Shown here in pieces: positions 42,501 through 57,500 of a stretch of 64,000 nt of DNA (the stretch's first letter is position 1; every line of letters starts with the position of its first letter). The stretch is from Rhabdornis inornatus (taxonomy: Eukaryota > Chordata > Aves > Passeriformes > Rhabdornithidae), in assembly GCA_013397075.1 (NCBI GenBank), contig VWZS01003373.1:1682471-1746470 (forward strand). The letters run 5' to 3'. The position numbers were made by a program, and so were the translations under genes. The notes under the pieces are model-generated. The model saw only the letters and a program-made list of their open reading frames with translations. It did no database searches and was not told where the DNA came from.

Positions 42501-45500
42501 GCAACAAGACTCAAAATTTTATCAGGAATTAAACGACCAAAAAAAAAAAAACTTAAAAAAAAATCAGAAGACTTTTAAGACTTTGGCAAAGGAATGAAGC
42601 CACGTTGTCAATATGCTATCCATGAAACTGGGTGTTATACTCCAATATGCACAGCTCCTCTGAGCTCCTGGAAGCTTAGATCTACTCTAAAGTAAATAAA
42701 ATAAACCATGCTTCAGCCACTACTTTTCTCAGGAGGACTTTTACAGTTTGCAGGATAAAAGGAAGATATGGCTACAAGTGCTACCAGGCTTCAGTGACAA
42801 GCTCTCTCAATGAAACCAGCACTATTTATGCCAGACAGGCACCAGTACACTGCAGCAAATTCTGCCAAAGCAATACCGTAAAACAATTAACCAGCACATG
42901 GACAAAAATAGAAGGTTTTGATGCCAGAGCCACTTGGTCTAAGGTCCTCCGAAACATCTTTAAGGCCTCCTGCAGCTGCTTGACTCAAGTCAGACTGTTT
43001 GCATAATGTACAGCCAGGAACTTTCTAAGCACACTAACTTGTAAAACCTGACGGCTGGACATAACCCACACATTTCATCCCATCCATCCAAGGCAACATC
43101 ATCTCCAGGGAGCATAAACTGTGGACAGGTCAGCTCACCACAGGAAAAGTAAAAATGCCCTTGGCATGTCTAAGCCAGTGCACTACTTCTGCTTCAGCAG
43201 AGAAACACAAAGGAAATTCAGACAGGATCGTTCCAATACAATGCTAAAACCAAGGCAACAACAACGATAACCTAGCACTATAGAACAACAGAACAAAAGA
43301 AAGCCCAAAGGAAAGAAGCACACCTATTTTTTTAAATCTCCAAAATGCCAACTTAACTGAAAAATATCTGAGTCATCCTTAATTCTTAAAGCAGAGGTCT
43401 TCCAAATGCAGAGGTGATATCAGCATGTTTCAAACTTCACGTCCAACCCCAGCAGTCACTTTCCCTGTTACATGCCAGCTCTCCACCGTATTTTTGAAAG
43501 TGATTCTGCTGCTGACACTGCCACCCTGGTAACCAAACCTTTGTGAAACCTGGCAGTCACAAAGGGACAGAAGATGCTGAAGGTGCTAATCTCATGCAGG
43601 TCATCTCATGCTAGTTCATTGTTTTACTATCATGACATGTATTTCCAGACAGAATAACAGTTCTTTTGTGTCTCAGCTTCTATCTGTGGAGGATGGTTTC
43701 CCTCAGAGCATTTCTATGCCTCACCAAAACTGCGATTTGGGGATTTTGGACAGTTTCTCGCTCCACTGTTTAGTGAAGCAGAATGTTTTTTGTTTGGACC
43801 ACTTATGTATTGTCATAATGTAATATCCAATATTAAAATGAATCAAGACAGAAAAGCCAGAGATGAACACTTGCAAAGCAAAACAACAGATATAACAGCA
43901 TTAGCTAAAAGTTAATTAGGCCACTAATTTAATTTCTTTAATGCACAGGAGCCTATTACCTTTCTGACCTGTTTGTGTACTGAACCTGATTTAAGGCCTT
44001 GTCTCCCAGCCCCCTTTGCAAAGGCATTATTTCCCTTCCCCAGTACAAGCATTCAGATTCTACCTACATACTGCAAGTAGGTTTACATTAACACAAACAG
44101 ACATCATTTTTGTTAAGAAGCAAGAAAAAAGTTATTATTTCTCCTTAAAAAAAACCAACCAAACCGGTTTATTAAAGTCTTTCAAACTTCTTCGGATAAG
44201 TTTCACAGCTATTCAATCACATGAATGTGCATTCAACTTCAATCCATGCAATTTCACACATTATGTATAGGATAAGTCATACAATCGTTTTACACACAAC
44301 AACCACTATTATTCAATTAAGTTGGGCTTTTTTACCATATGTTTAGTACCTTAAATTGCTCAAGAATCTGAACAGCGTTGGTAAACATGCTCTCTGCTTT
44401 ATACAGAGCACTACTGTTCAGATACTCCAGAGGCAGAGTTCCCTGAGGAAGAAGAATACATACAAGTAAAAAAAAAAAAAATAAAACCAAATAAGCAATA
44501 AGAATACTTCAAATTACTACTGAAATAACTCATGTAACTCCTTTGAAAATACTCTTCTCACACAGATTTGCAACATCACAGGGATTGTTTGTAACATCTC
44601 AGCTTCTACAGGAATGCAAAAAACATAAATAACAAAAGTTGTTACTAAACTACATACTATACAATCATATAAACTCAATCTCTAATCAGAAGCCATTTTT
44701 GACACCCCTGAAAGTCTTCCACCCAAAACCTCATCTGGGCCTGACTCAATCCAGTACTTGTGGTAGGAAAGGGAGCAGTTCCCATGCCACCCTGTACTGG
44801 GCAGCTTTCCTCATACAACCAGCAATGAGTGCAGGACAGGGGGACAATCCCTGGGGTAGAGTCTCCAGAGGAAATATTTCAAAAAATATGCTGTAAATAG
44901 GTGTTTTATATGTGAAACTAGCAGCAAGACAGTATACTAAATGCTAATTGTCAATTAGATATTTATGAGGCAACTTTTGGACTACACAATAATATGAGAG
45001 GAGTTAAAAGAAAAAGCACCTCACTGTTCACTAAATTAGAGACACAAGATAACTTCTGAAGTACATACACTGCTTTAATCAAGAAATAATCGAACATTAA
45101 ATTGCAGGAACTGGCTTGTTTACAGGCTTAGCTTTCATGATCAAAATCATGTGTTATTCAAACCATATTGCATTTTTACCACCCCTAAAAACAAAGTAAC
45201 AAAAAAACTTTTATATAGCTCAAGACTATAAAGTTGCAGATTACAACAGGACCAGCTGCCTTTCCAATTAAAAGCCCTATACAATAACTAAAAAGATTTT
45301 AGTTTGTACTCTAAACTAAAGACACACACAAAATTAAAGCTACAAGCAGTCTTCACGCCCTATCGCATTTTCACAAATCTGCACTCCTTCTCACACACCT
45401 CAAGTCTTGTCCCCAACACCTCTTCCTCTACGGTGAACAGATTTTTATAAGATAGAAAAACATTTGTACTCCTTACCACAGAGTTCAGGGGGAAAGGCAC

Positions 45501-48500
45501 ACCAATAAGAGAAGCCATCAGTGGTGCTATATCAGCCTGTGCAAACAGAAGTATTGCCATTTTAAAGTAGTTTCAGCCTCTAGAGCTAATAAATTCAGTT
45601 TAATTTTAACATATCTGCATTTGCAAAAGGTAATTACATAATACTGCCAAGTTACATATACAAGTCTCCTCTATAGTTTTTTGGCTTTTTAATTTCTGGT
45701 AGTCATGGCATGATTAGATTCAAAATGTGAAGCTCCACTGCTGATCAAGCTTCAAAAAATACGTTTCGTTTAAAAAGCAAATATAACCACCCCAGTATTT
45801 ATTTGCAGGAATTCAGCACCTCCTTTACTGCACTCAGAGAGGCATACCACTTTTTATGACTATTTATATGACCAAAGAACTAATTTCTTATTTACAGTTT
45901 TAAGCAGTATACTGGATACACTGCTCTTCACAACGTTCTTTATCCCATGCTTCCACAGCACAGATTACTCACCTTCTCTCCTTCAGAGGGAGTTTGTGCA
46001 GTTTTCTAATGTCCAGTCAGCCCTCAGAAAGGCCCTTCAATCCACACCAAGGCATCTCATAAAGTAAGTTATCATTTCCTTTTACTTGTGATAATAAACA
46101 CTGCCTCTTACCAGGTTTATATTTTCCTTTAATATAAGGCTATGCGCCAAAATTCTTTATTTTACCAGCATAAATCTGAAGAAACTACACTGAAAACACA
46201 GGCACTGCTCCAGCCTCAGATCTACTGGGCAGACTCTAAACCATTATTTGTAGAGAACAATACACTTGGAGTGTAATGAAAATTAGAAGTCTCGTTTGCT
46301 ATTTTTACCTATAGTCCCACATGTACTACAGGACAAAAGCTCTGTCTTTGGGAACGCCGTTATCTAGGACAAATTTACTTCTCAATTCTTTTATACAGTC
46401 CCAAAACAATATTGCCACAACTCCTACCAACCTTGAGACAAAAACTAATCTCTAGTTTTGTACCAAAGTTTTGCTGAAAGAAGTTGATCCAGAACATCCC
46501 CAGTTTGAACCTTCTGCCATGAGATGATTATTACCCTTGTTTGAATAGGTTCGGAGTCTGTTATTAATATATTGGATTTTGTAGGATGAGGAAGCACCAC
46601 AGTTTAAAAAAGCTTGACTGATTTAGGACCAAAGGATAAGTTGGTCACCTTCTTTTCTTCCTTTACAGTACTAATTGTCTAAATCGCAAAATATTTGGGC
46701 CACAGTCAGAGATGAAAAAACCCCGAAGTTCACCACTATAGCAAGAAATGGTTTTGATTTAGTGACAGCAGCTTGGGGGACCTGGTGTATTGTACTGCAC
46801 TCTTCCTACAGTCATGTAGGATCACTTAAATAAATAGTGCAATAAATGCATCTTCAGGAGAAGTTGTGTGCAACTGTCACATGTCAACTAGCAACTTAAA
46901 CTTATCCTCATTATATTATTGCGGTTCCTGTTTCTACAGAAAGGACACATTAGCATAATCATTGACTCAAATTAAGTAAATTACTTTAAAACACACAAAA
47001 CTCATAATCTAAGGTGAAAATTCATGAACTGTTAAATTAGGTATGTTTGATACCTGATTGACATCAAGCCTCTTCAAGTTCTCCAGTTTCCATTCTGCAA
47101 GAAAACAGAGCACGTGAACAGCTAATCTACACAGATTTGAAAGGACAGTTCAAGTTCAGTTGCCATTTAATATCTTGTTGCCATTTTCTGTAAAGTGCTG
47201 GTACTAAAGAAAATTATGATTTTACATTAGGATGCTAGCTCAAGAAGGGTTACAGATGGAACTCAACAGGCAGAAACAACAAAACGCATTCATTTCAGTT
47301 CACATTTTCTTTTATCCAGCAGGATAAATTGCTGCCTGCAATTGTGACCTAGATCAGTAGAAGAAAAGCTAAGGCTTTTATTTTTTTCAGCACAGTGATG
47401 TATTACCTCTTGTGCCAACTAAAAGAATCAAACTCAGATGTAGGAGATTTATAGAATCTCTTCAATAGTTTGTGAAAAAGCCTAACCCAAAGTCCTAAAT
47501 GCACTGGTATAGCATGGTTCAAACATTAGATCCTAAAGCTTTGGCGCATCATACAAAAGCCTGGCTGAAAATTATATTTTCCTGCGCTATGCTGGCCTCT
47601 AAGGAAATAAAGAGAAAATTGCCTGCTTTCTTTGGGGGTGGAGAGCTATTTAAAAACAGAGTTTAGCAAGGTTTGGTTTTGTTTTTTTCTTTCATACATC
47701 TGCAGTATTGCATACACCAAACTTATTTTCAGCAATCAGTTCATACCACTGCTACCTTTGGGGTTTGAGTACAGGTCCACTGTTATTTGGTCCCACAAGC
47801 ACCCTGAAGAGCAGACTTGTACTTTTACATTAGTGAGACAGCTACAGGGAGTTCCCATGGCAACACTGGGGAAGTACTAGCAGCATTAATCATCAATTGT
47901 GTTAAACTCACACCAAAAGGATTAAGTTTGCTTCCTTTTGGCTTCTCAGAAAAGGAAATGGACTTATATTTCTAGAAACATACTCTTACCCCTACTTCTA
48001 TCATACAAATGAATTGTCTGTTTTCCTTTTAAATACAATTTTTCAAAGAAAAACATTGGAAAACTGTCTATGCACACACTGAATGTGCCGAAGGTAGGAA
48101 GAAACTTTATCTCTGCTAGAGAAAACATCTCTTTTTGTCAGAACTTTTTTCATCTTTACATGCCCTACTCAGATATTCCAAAATGCAGAATTGAAGACAT
48201 CTGCTTTGGACCAGGAGCCACAGGACACTGAGCTCAGGAACTCCTAAGGACTGGGGCACACCTGCAGACTGGCCAGTCCAGGCTGTACTCCCAGGAGTGA
48301 GGCATCTTGGCTGTATGTGCTGCCCACACTGGTTTATGATTCCAGCTCACTGTCTAGGTTTCCTGTACAGTGCTCAGTAGTTTTCCACCCATTTGATAGA
48401 GGGGGTTTTTGCCTTTATCCTTGTCTGCTTTTACTCGGCCTGCTGGGCTGTCAGATGCAAACAGTCCAGGGAAACAGCAGGGAAGTGCCAGTTCAAAAAG

Positions 48501-51500
48501 AGGCTGAGGCTACACGAACCAAGAAAAAAATCTCACATAAAACCTCACAGAATCCAAACTAGTGGAGGCTACACTGAGCTCCCTCAGCTGTGGCAAAGCA
48601 GGCTGAGCCCCTAGAAACCAGGCTTGTGTATAATGTCATCAAGCACCCCACGTCCTGATGCTGCAGGATGCTGTGCCTTCACTCACAAGCGCCTCTGGGC
48701 TTGTGCCCCAAGGCCAACCATCAGCCCATGAGGAGCTAGAGAGCAGTTCTGTGTTCTCTTTCTTTCTGAAGAAGGGTCAAACCAGTGGCCAAATGGCTAA
48801 TAGCACATGTCACCTACAGGATGCAAGACTGCCATAACAAATCTTTCCAAGAGGATTGCATGACTAGGCCTGAGGGAAGGCAGAGCACAGGTGATGAAAC
48901 TGAGGAGGAGAAGGCTGTCAACCCAGAGCAGACTCTGTGCCCTTCTGGCCATCCAAGGAGCACATTCATCTCTCTGTGACAAACTGGACAGGCTAAGTCC
49001 TGGCTGTTGGCACTGCCTTTGGGGGCATGAATCCTCCATGGCAACAATGAGAGGCAAGACAATTCACTGAGCTACCTACAGCCTGCTTTCACTGAACAGA
49101 GCATAAGAAGTTTGTCAGCATTAGAAACATTCTGTCAATATTTCCATAAACACTTAACTCAGACACTAGAAAAGATCATCAATAGATGGAAGAACTTAAA
49201 CATTGGAGCACGCAACTAGAAATGTAAGCCTGACACCTGCATACATCAGTGACACAGCAATCTTTGAAAACACCCTCCTCCACTGTACACAGCCACAGCT
49301 GCAGCTGTATGGAGCAGGAAAGACAAAATTCAAACAACATTTCAAGACAACTCTTGTAAACAGCTTTTTTGTTAATATGTTAACATTGTGAATATATCTG
49401 GGATTGTAACAATGGAGTAGCTGAACTGTATTGACCTGTGCAAGTGCCAAGTTCCATTTCAACAATTTTCTCTTTACTTCTAAGCTACGTAACCTACTAG
49501 AAGCTCTGATATACTACCATAGAGAGAAAAAATCACTTTTAAAGAAGATACCTATTACTCAAATAGAAATTGAAACTCCCAAGATACTCAGAGCATCTCA
49601 AATCTCCAACAGAGATCATCCTTGGCAATTAAGAATCTGTAAGGTTAGTGTCTAAACAAAGCAACAATGTGCTTGACAGATACAAAGCTTATAAAAAAGA
49701 ACTGAGGAGTTCTGATGTTTGCTTTGGTGTGCTTAGTTTTTTTGCGTGATTATTTGGTTTGCTGGGTTTTTTTAACCATCAGAAGGAAAATATGAAGCAG
49801 GCACAGCAGGGTGCACACAAATGTTGTCCTTTAAGTAAATACACACTGCCTAACAGAAGAGGGCCATGCAGCTTTCCCCATTGTGCACCTGGGAGTCAGC
49901 TCAATGCTTATCTTTTTTGAAATCTCTCACACCATTTGGATCATGACTTGAAGTCAAATGCTGAGTGTGTACTAAAGCTGCTGAGAACCAAGAAAACTGA
50001 CAGATGTAAAATTCAGCTATTACAGATCAGCCCTTAGACATCAAACGTCCTTAAAAGTCTAGCAGATCAGCCATCGCAGACACCAAAATCAGTTGTTTCG
50101 TTCTGTTTTCTACTTTTTTTTTCTACAACTCATTTTCAATTTTATCACAGATGCCATGGTTTTATAGCAGCAGTAGGCACAAAGAGTGAAATGTTCGCAC
50201 TATTCCTGAAATGAACTAATCTGTTACCAAACAGCTTCTTGAGAGCAGGGCGGAGTTAAAACCTCAGGGCTGAAGTCATTTTTGCCTTTTTTCTCTAATG
50301 TACCTTGGCAAACAATCCAATAAAATAGCAAGTCATTACCTGATTGATTGTGAGCAACAACCCAAGACTCAAGGCATCTTAAGAAACAGAGCAGGCTACA
50401 AGAATGGGCACATGAAAGAGGAACAGCTTGAACAATTTAATCATGTGTTAAAGACTCTCTAACCCCACTGATAGTTCAGTAAAACAGTGTTTATTGCATT
50501 ATGTATGTGAAATAATAAAAATTTATTATTTTTTTAAAAAGTTTACTCTTAAGTAAACTACAAAAGGGAAAAATAACAGTAAAGAATCACAGTTTTGCAT
50601 TGAGAAAAGGAGTTTACATTTGCACAACAGCTACAAGGATGCAAATGAGACAAGGCAGCCCCTGGAAAGTCCACAGGATTGTGCTTAGAAATTAGAAAGG
50701 TGTCTTTGAACTTGTCAACTTATCATGCTTCTGTATAAATAGTATTGAACTTCTGGGAGTCTTCCTAAAAAATAAGTCTCCTCCAGAACTACGTTTTAGG
50801 AGGATGAGTAGCCTCCTGCCAACAAAGAGAAAGTTTTCAGTTCTATGATTAGAAAAGAAAACTGACTGATGTTATCTACCCAGTTTTGCACTATGTTCCT
50901 TAGGCATACCCTGCCACCTTTTCTTTACACACCACACAAAGTAAATCATACTTACTGAAATGCAACAGAATTTACTGAAAATCAACAGGTGTAATGGTTA
51001 AAAACATCTCCATTTCCACCAGAATCTCTCACTAAAGTTCTATATTTTACCTACCTTGCAAAAAATTGTCTTCAAAGAACTGGGATGTAACTTTCTGTGG
51101 ATAATTTACCCCAGCACCCCAAACAATAAGTGGTGTTAAAGTTTCTGAGGGATGACCAGCTCCATGGGATCCTAAGACAGACCAAAGGAAAAAAACCAGA
51201 AACTTTAAGATACATGCTGTAAAAACAAACAAAATCTACATGCAATAAAAATAGGCACACATATACTAAGCTCTTGTTACAGACAACCTATTCCAGCTTC
51301 ATAGATTACTTTCATGTCACTAACAATAAAGGCTAAATTCAAGTTTCAAGTTGGGAAATCAGTATCAGTTAAGTCAAGATTATGAAGATAGAACTTTTTA
51401 TATTAAAACCCCCAAAATTTTAACGTACAGAAATTAAAGCCATAGTATTTTTAAAGCCTCAACATATAGAGGAGTTACCAGCTCAAGACACCCACATGTA

Positions 51501-54500
51501 CTTATTCTGAGCATCTCAGTGAAACCAGGAATGCCTGATTTCAACAACATCAGGCACATGTGAAAAACAAAATCATATGGAACTGACCTCTGAATAAGAA
51601 TTAGACTTCCACTTCAAAACCAGGAAGCAATATGCATTGCAACAGTCATCCTTCCAACAGTGATAGAAGTTCATTTATAAGGTTTTAAAGTCTAGTAGCA
51701 CACTCCTTAAAAATGGATAAAACATTACTTTCTTCCCTGAAATTGATTTCCTCCAGATTAACATATCAGCCACCAAAAGCAGGAAGGTTGAAATCTATGA
51801 CACCTCAGCAGCAGCTGCACTAAAGCAGGAGTCACACAAGCTTGAAAGAAACACTGGTCATTGAACTCAGTGGGTGAGGTACCCAAGCAGTGAGATAACC
51901 CAGCCTCAAAGGGAAGGACTTTGTTATACAGACCCTATGTGGGTCACTGCATGGTCTATAAGATTACACATTTTCCTTATATTTGCATAGACACATGCTC
52001 TTCCTTGTCTATAAATACATATTTTAATAAATACAAAGGACAGAGAAAGAACATTGTTGTGCAGCCTCAAGGCTATTCCGAATTTCATACCCAATTCTGT
52101 CCTTAAAACAATCACTGTGGCACAGCTAAAGACCCAATTTTGCTTACTTTAAACAGCCCAAGGCTTAAGAACACACTGGTCTGGGAATTAGATTTCTGGT
52201 ATTCCTTGGTGGGCACCCTTTGGGCTCAAAAAACAGCAACTGCTCTACTTTGAAGAGCTTGGGAAAAGAGCTTATGGAGAGAGCACTTCCTGTATCTTCC
52301 AGGGACTCAGGATTATTTCTTATATCAGTTATATTCTTATTACTGCAATAGAAAGTGGTATTTTGGTAAGTTCACATTTTAGCCAAGCCAGCAGCTCCAT
52401 CAGCTGAGATTCATCCATTTCACTGAGATTCTGCCTCTATGAATACTTTAAGACAGACACAGCTGAGAGAGGCAGCTGCACCCACTCCCTCTCTGTGATA
52501 AAGAACCAAGTTTCAGCCTGACCCGAATAACAAGACGGGAAGAAAAATAATTCTTTTCAGCTGGGTCAGTTCCAGGTTCCAACTCCAGCACTCTGCAAAT
52601 AGACTTTTTCAGGGGAAAGGGGGAAAAAGGGTGCTGTTGTTTAGTTCTCTCTTCCATAGTCCAGCACACAACACAGGTGTCTGTGCCAAGATGGTAGGAG
52701 GAACAAGAGGCCAAGGTGAGGGTGGGCATGGAACACTCTGCATTAGTGGTCAGCAATTCCATCTGACATAAGTTTACAGCAAATTCATGGGGTCAGACTG
52801 AGAAATCAAGTAATTTCACTGGCTTTTACCAGCAACCACAATGTCTTGACCATGTCTAATTCAGATAATATTCTTTTCTCTAATAGGCCCCCCTGAGCTT
52901 CCAAAGTTTAATTTGTTCTAAAACTGGTACACATCCCATTCTGCAAATAACCACTGAAAGGCTGCACTGGGGCAGATACTAGTAACCAGCTCAAATTAAA
53001 GCTCCTGAACTACCCTTCACACAGTTCACAATGGGCCTGAGAGCAGAACCTCTGGATTTGCTCTTGGATTCACTAAAGTCAGCTTCAAAGTTATTAACAC
53101 TTCTGGCACAAGATCAAGCTTTTCCTTCAAGACAGAAAGAGATGACAGGAAAATATGACAGACCAGTGGTTCTCAAAGCCTGAAGAAGTTACTCCTAATA
53201 CCTTTTATTCCCCCTTCAAAGGATCCAGTACATAATGAGAACACCCCTGCAGCTCTCTCCGACAGTGAGGAAGGCCAACAGCACCCCAGGCAGTGTTAAC
53301 CAGGAGCATGGTACAGGGAAGGGATGGGTCTCCTCTATTCAGTACCTGCGGGACAACCTCTAGACACTGGATCCAGTTTTGGGCTCCTCTGGTACCAGAA
53401 AGATATCCATCAGCTGGAATGATCTCACTGAGGAGCACTTGCCCTGTGAGAAGGGGCTGAGGGACTGGGACTCGTTCAGCCAGGAGAAAAATAGCTTTGG
53501 GGAGAACACACCAGAGCAGCCTGCCTGTACCCCATAGTGAAGGAGTTTAAGAGAGGATGGAGCCGGAGTGTCACTGTGGTGCACAGTGGGAGCATGGCAG
53601 AACAGGCATAATTTGAAACAAAGGAAGTTCAGATTGCATATAAGGAAAACCTTTTCCCCTCCATGAGGGCAGGCAAGCAGCAGAGCAAGCTGCCCAAAAG
53701 GGTTGCATATGCTACATCCCTTTGAGGCTTTAAGGGCCCTGCTGAATAAAGCCCTAGCATCTGTGTCTGATTCCAAAGCTAATCCTGCCTTGAGCAGGTG
53801 GTTGGACATCCTGAGATCCCTATGATCATATACATTAGAAAATATACATATACACCTATACACCCCTTCCTTTTAAGGAATATTATAAAATATGTTTTAT
53901 ATAGTTTTAACTTAGTGTCTTTTTTCTGTCCTGACATGGAACGCAGCTGTCACAGCAATTTGCATGGATTTTCATAGACAAGCAACACTTAGGACACCAA
54001 ATCAAAGTAGGGGTTCCAAAGCTTCTCACGGGACAGAGCTCTCTAATCATACACCAGATGCCCATAAACTCAGCTGACTCAGTATTTAAAGAGACTCACC
54101 CCAATCTGTCATTCCATGGTCAGAAGTTAAAATAAACGCAGTCTTTCCATCATTTTCATAGAAATCATCAATCAATGAAGCAATTTCTTGCACACCCTCA
54201 TCAACTTGTTTAATATTCTCCTGGTATTCCCTTGAAAAATAGGAAAAAAATGTTACATTCAAGGTGGCTCTCACACTTGGTATAAAACAACTTATCCATG
54301 GTCATAAAGCCCTCTCCTTTGAGTACAGACAGCTTTAACCTCAAATGAACACCAAGCTAACAAAAGGCTTCCTAGATGTAAAAATCTGATCCTCTGAGTC
54401 TTACTGAGATATTAAATCATTGCAGCACAGTTTGAAGATTATTGATACCACAGTTTCAAATAGATTTATGTTTCAAATCTCACCTGTCCTTGACATAAGA

Positions 54501-57500
54501 CTATAATTTTACTACTCACAGCTGCCAGGCAAGTTAAGCAGAACACCAAAACTAAGGAATTCTGGAAAACTCCAACACCTTACATGGTAAGTTGCAAAAA
54601 TTACTTTAAACTGGGAACTAACTAGCAAAGAAAGATCTCACCATGCATTCAGTGTTTTGAGATTATTTCATAGACCAGGACAGACCCTAGTTTTCTGGAA
54701 TACAGGCTACATAAAAATAATCTGTGTATTTTTAGAAAAAGTGACCATGATTAACTTTCAGACAACTAATTTCCAATCTGTTGCTAAAGTCAGTTTCAAA
54801 ACTCTGTCTTCAAAAAAATCATAATAAATGAGCATTAAACATCAAGCAAGTATAAACTTCAGAATTATGTAGGAAATCAGAGATTTTTAAAAGTATGCAG
54901 GGATCAAGAGAAAGATCCTGCATAGCAGGATGTGAAGAAATTAAAAGTTCTCAAATAACACACTTGAAGATGAATTGGTGATGAGAACTGTTAATCTAAG
55001 ATCTTCTCTTTGTTCAGGTGTAATAAGGAAAACCAAAACCTAGTGCTGGAATTGGCAGCCATTACTGCTGAGCTTACTGTTGTCTATCAACTCAACGATA
55101 TCACTTCAGCAGTGGGGCATCTGAAAACTGTATCCATTTTATGTTTAAAACTGCATTTCCTACGTAATCTCCTGGATTATATGTTGGCTGTAACAAAGAC
55201 AATTGCTAGGAATCAGACTCGAACGCACGAGTATAAGCTGACATACTCTACAGAGGAAAAATCTGTCATTTCTACAGATGGGACTTCAAAAAACAAAACA
55301 GCAAAAAGTCAGAATATAGGTGATCATGGCGACATATATGACCCCCCATCATTACCAGTCTTGTTTCTGGCTTGATTATTTGTACTGCTAAAAAAGTTAC
55401 TATATGCTCAATTACCTTGAGTTTGGCCGATGAGCATGTCCATTGGTGTCTATGCCTAACAAATGCAGGAACAGAACCACTTTCTCTTCATTCAGTGCAG
55501 AGAACAATGTTTGATTGCTTCTGGAAGAATTAAAGAAGCTCTGTATGGAATAAGCCATTAATACATTAGTCTGAGTAAAATGGAAGATAAGCATCTTATT
55601 AAAACTAAAACACTGTTTCCATATCAAAATCCTAGTAGTTATTAGAGTTTTAAAAGAGGAAAAATAATGACTTCCCAATTTACAGCTTGAAGGGCAACTA
55701 CTATCAGTACGGTCAGTCCAAGGTTTCAGCTTATCTAAGACAACATTTCCATTGAGGTGCTCTTTTGTTGTTTGGGGGGCTTTTTTGATTTTTGTCGGTT
55801 TGAATTGGTTTTGTACGGGGATTTTGAGTTTGCATAGGCAAAAATACATCATCCCTTCTTTACCTCCTGTATAAACAAATTGATGAACCATTCCTGAGTG
55901 GCACTTAGGCTCTACATTTCTATTGATTTACTGAATCTAAATTGGAAGCAAAGGTCTCAAACATTCTTGCTTTGGAAGCAGGTTCTGCAGGACTGAAATA
56001 TCAAGCTACAACTTGTTTGCAGAAACTAAATAAAAACAGAACAAAACATGACATGCTTTGCAAGTGCATGAACTACAGAACATATCTGCCTTGTACATGT
56101 CCTACTTAAGCATCCCTGAGGCAGATGCCAGGGGAGCATTTTCCCCTTGGAATGAATGAGTCTTGACACAGCTCTTCTGTGTTAGACCAGCCACATTACA
56201 GCAATGCAAAATGCAGGCAGACAGCTATTCCAGCATCAGCACCTTAGTAACAGCACTGCCCAAGGAAACAAAGTTGGGTAGGGTCTTAGTTCAAAAAGCA
56301 TCTAGAGAACCTTTCAGTACACTAAATCTAAGTGAGAGTGTCTTTGAACTCCATGCAGGGAAATGCTGGTAGAGGCAGGGAAGTATTTCTGCCACCAAAG
56401 GACAGGGCAGTACACTACACAGCTGTGATAGTGATGGAGCTCTTAAAATCTGAAGTTCATACCTTGTATAAACAAAAGTCACTGTACCCAGAGGAAGACC
56501 AAAGTGGCAGTGAGGTTATCACAGTGAGCAATGCCAGGAAACCACTGCAGTATGCAATTCCACTTTTCTAACTCCCTGAGTACACACAAGCCACATGGAC
56601 TAATATTTGCATGCTCTCAGCTTCAGCTCTTGTCCAAACAAAATAATGACCAAAGTCCAGAGATATTTTAAATAAAGATACAAGAACAAAATCCAATTAC
56701 ATTAAATAGCAATATAATTATTTTTAAGGAGATTTTCATTTCCCACAGAGATCCATCCACCTGCACATATTTGACCACAGACCAAAGAAGCTTTCCAGAG
56801 CACACCAGTAATTTACAGGATACAATAAAACTGTTTCCTTAATTTCAATTAAATAAAAAGGAAATAAAAACAAAGCATATCAAAACAGACAAACAGGAAA
56901 AATCCCAAAATTAAACCCTAAAATGTAGATCAATATTAGAAGGGATATGTTTTTCTATCACAGAATGACTAACCAAAAGAAACCATTGAGAGGAAGATAA
57001 GGCCTGAGCTTCTCCTTTCCCACCAGATGAGTCCCCATGATACATCAAAAGCATCCCACTCTCCCAGTCCCAGCCACCTTGTAAGCCAGAGCAGCAGCAG
57101 CCAGAAGAGTTTGTCCAAATTCTGGCAAATTACAACCAAGAAGACAAAAGGAAGATGAGTACAACCTAAGATGTGATGTCTTTTCCCAGTGCAAACAGCA
57201 AACTTTATCCCATAAAACTTGAAAAAAAAAATAGGTATGCTGAAAAGATATCCCAAAAAACAACAGGAAGCTCACCACAAGGAGTGATAGCTGATAAAGG
57301 TGGTGAGTTGGCAAGCAGGTACCAAACACACTAAGGCCAAAAATCACTTTACCTTTCTCTGGACTGTTTGTTCAGAAATATCCTTGTATCTCCTTACAGC
57401 CTGATAAAGGCCTCTTCTTTTTGGTACTCAGTGTTCACAAAACTTGAGTCCTACCTCTACTCAACACTGGTATCCAATCCATCACTCTATTTTCAGTATC

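Noticed and set aside
53360..53863. 167-codon minus-strand open frame
   Set aside because: It is the antisense of a degenerate CR1 fragment and has no recognisable protein family.
55010..55375. 121-codon plus-strand open frame
   Set aside because: No recognisable domain and no promoter or poly(A) context that I can support.
55412..55891. 159-codon minus-strand open frame as one gene
   Set aside because: Only 55416-55540 is real (PIGN exon). The rest is intron read-through upstream of a clear splice acceptor.
56951..56975. ATCACAGAATGACTAACC, CR1-terminus-like start
   Set aside because: Only the first few bases fit and the following sequence does not continue as CR1.
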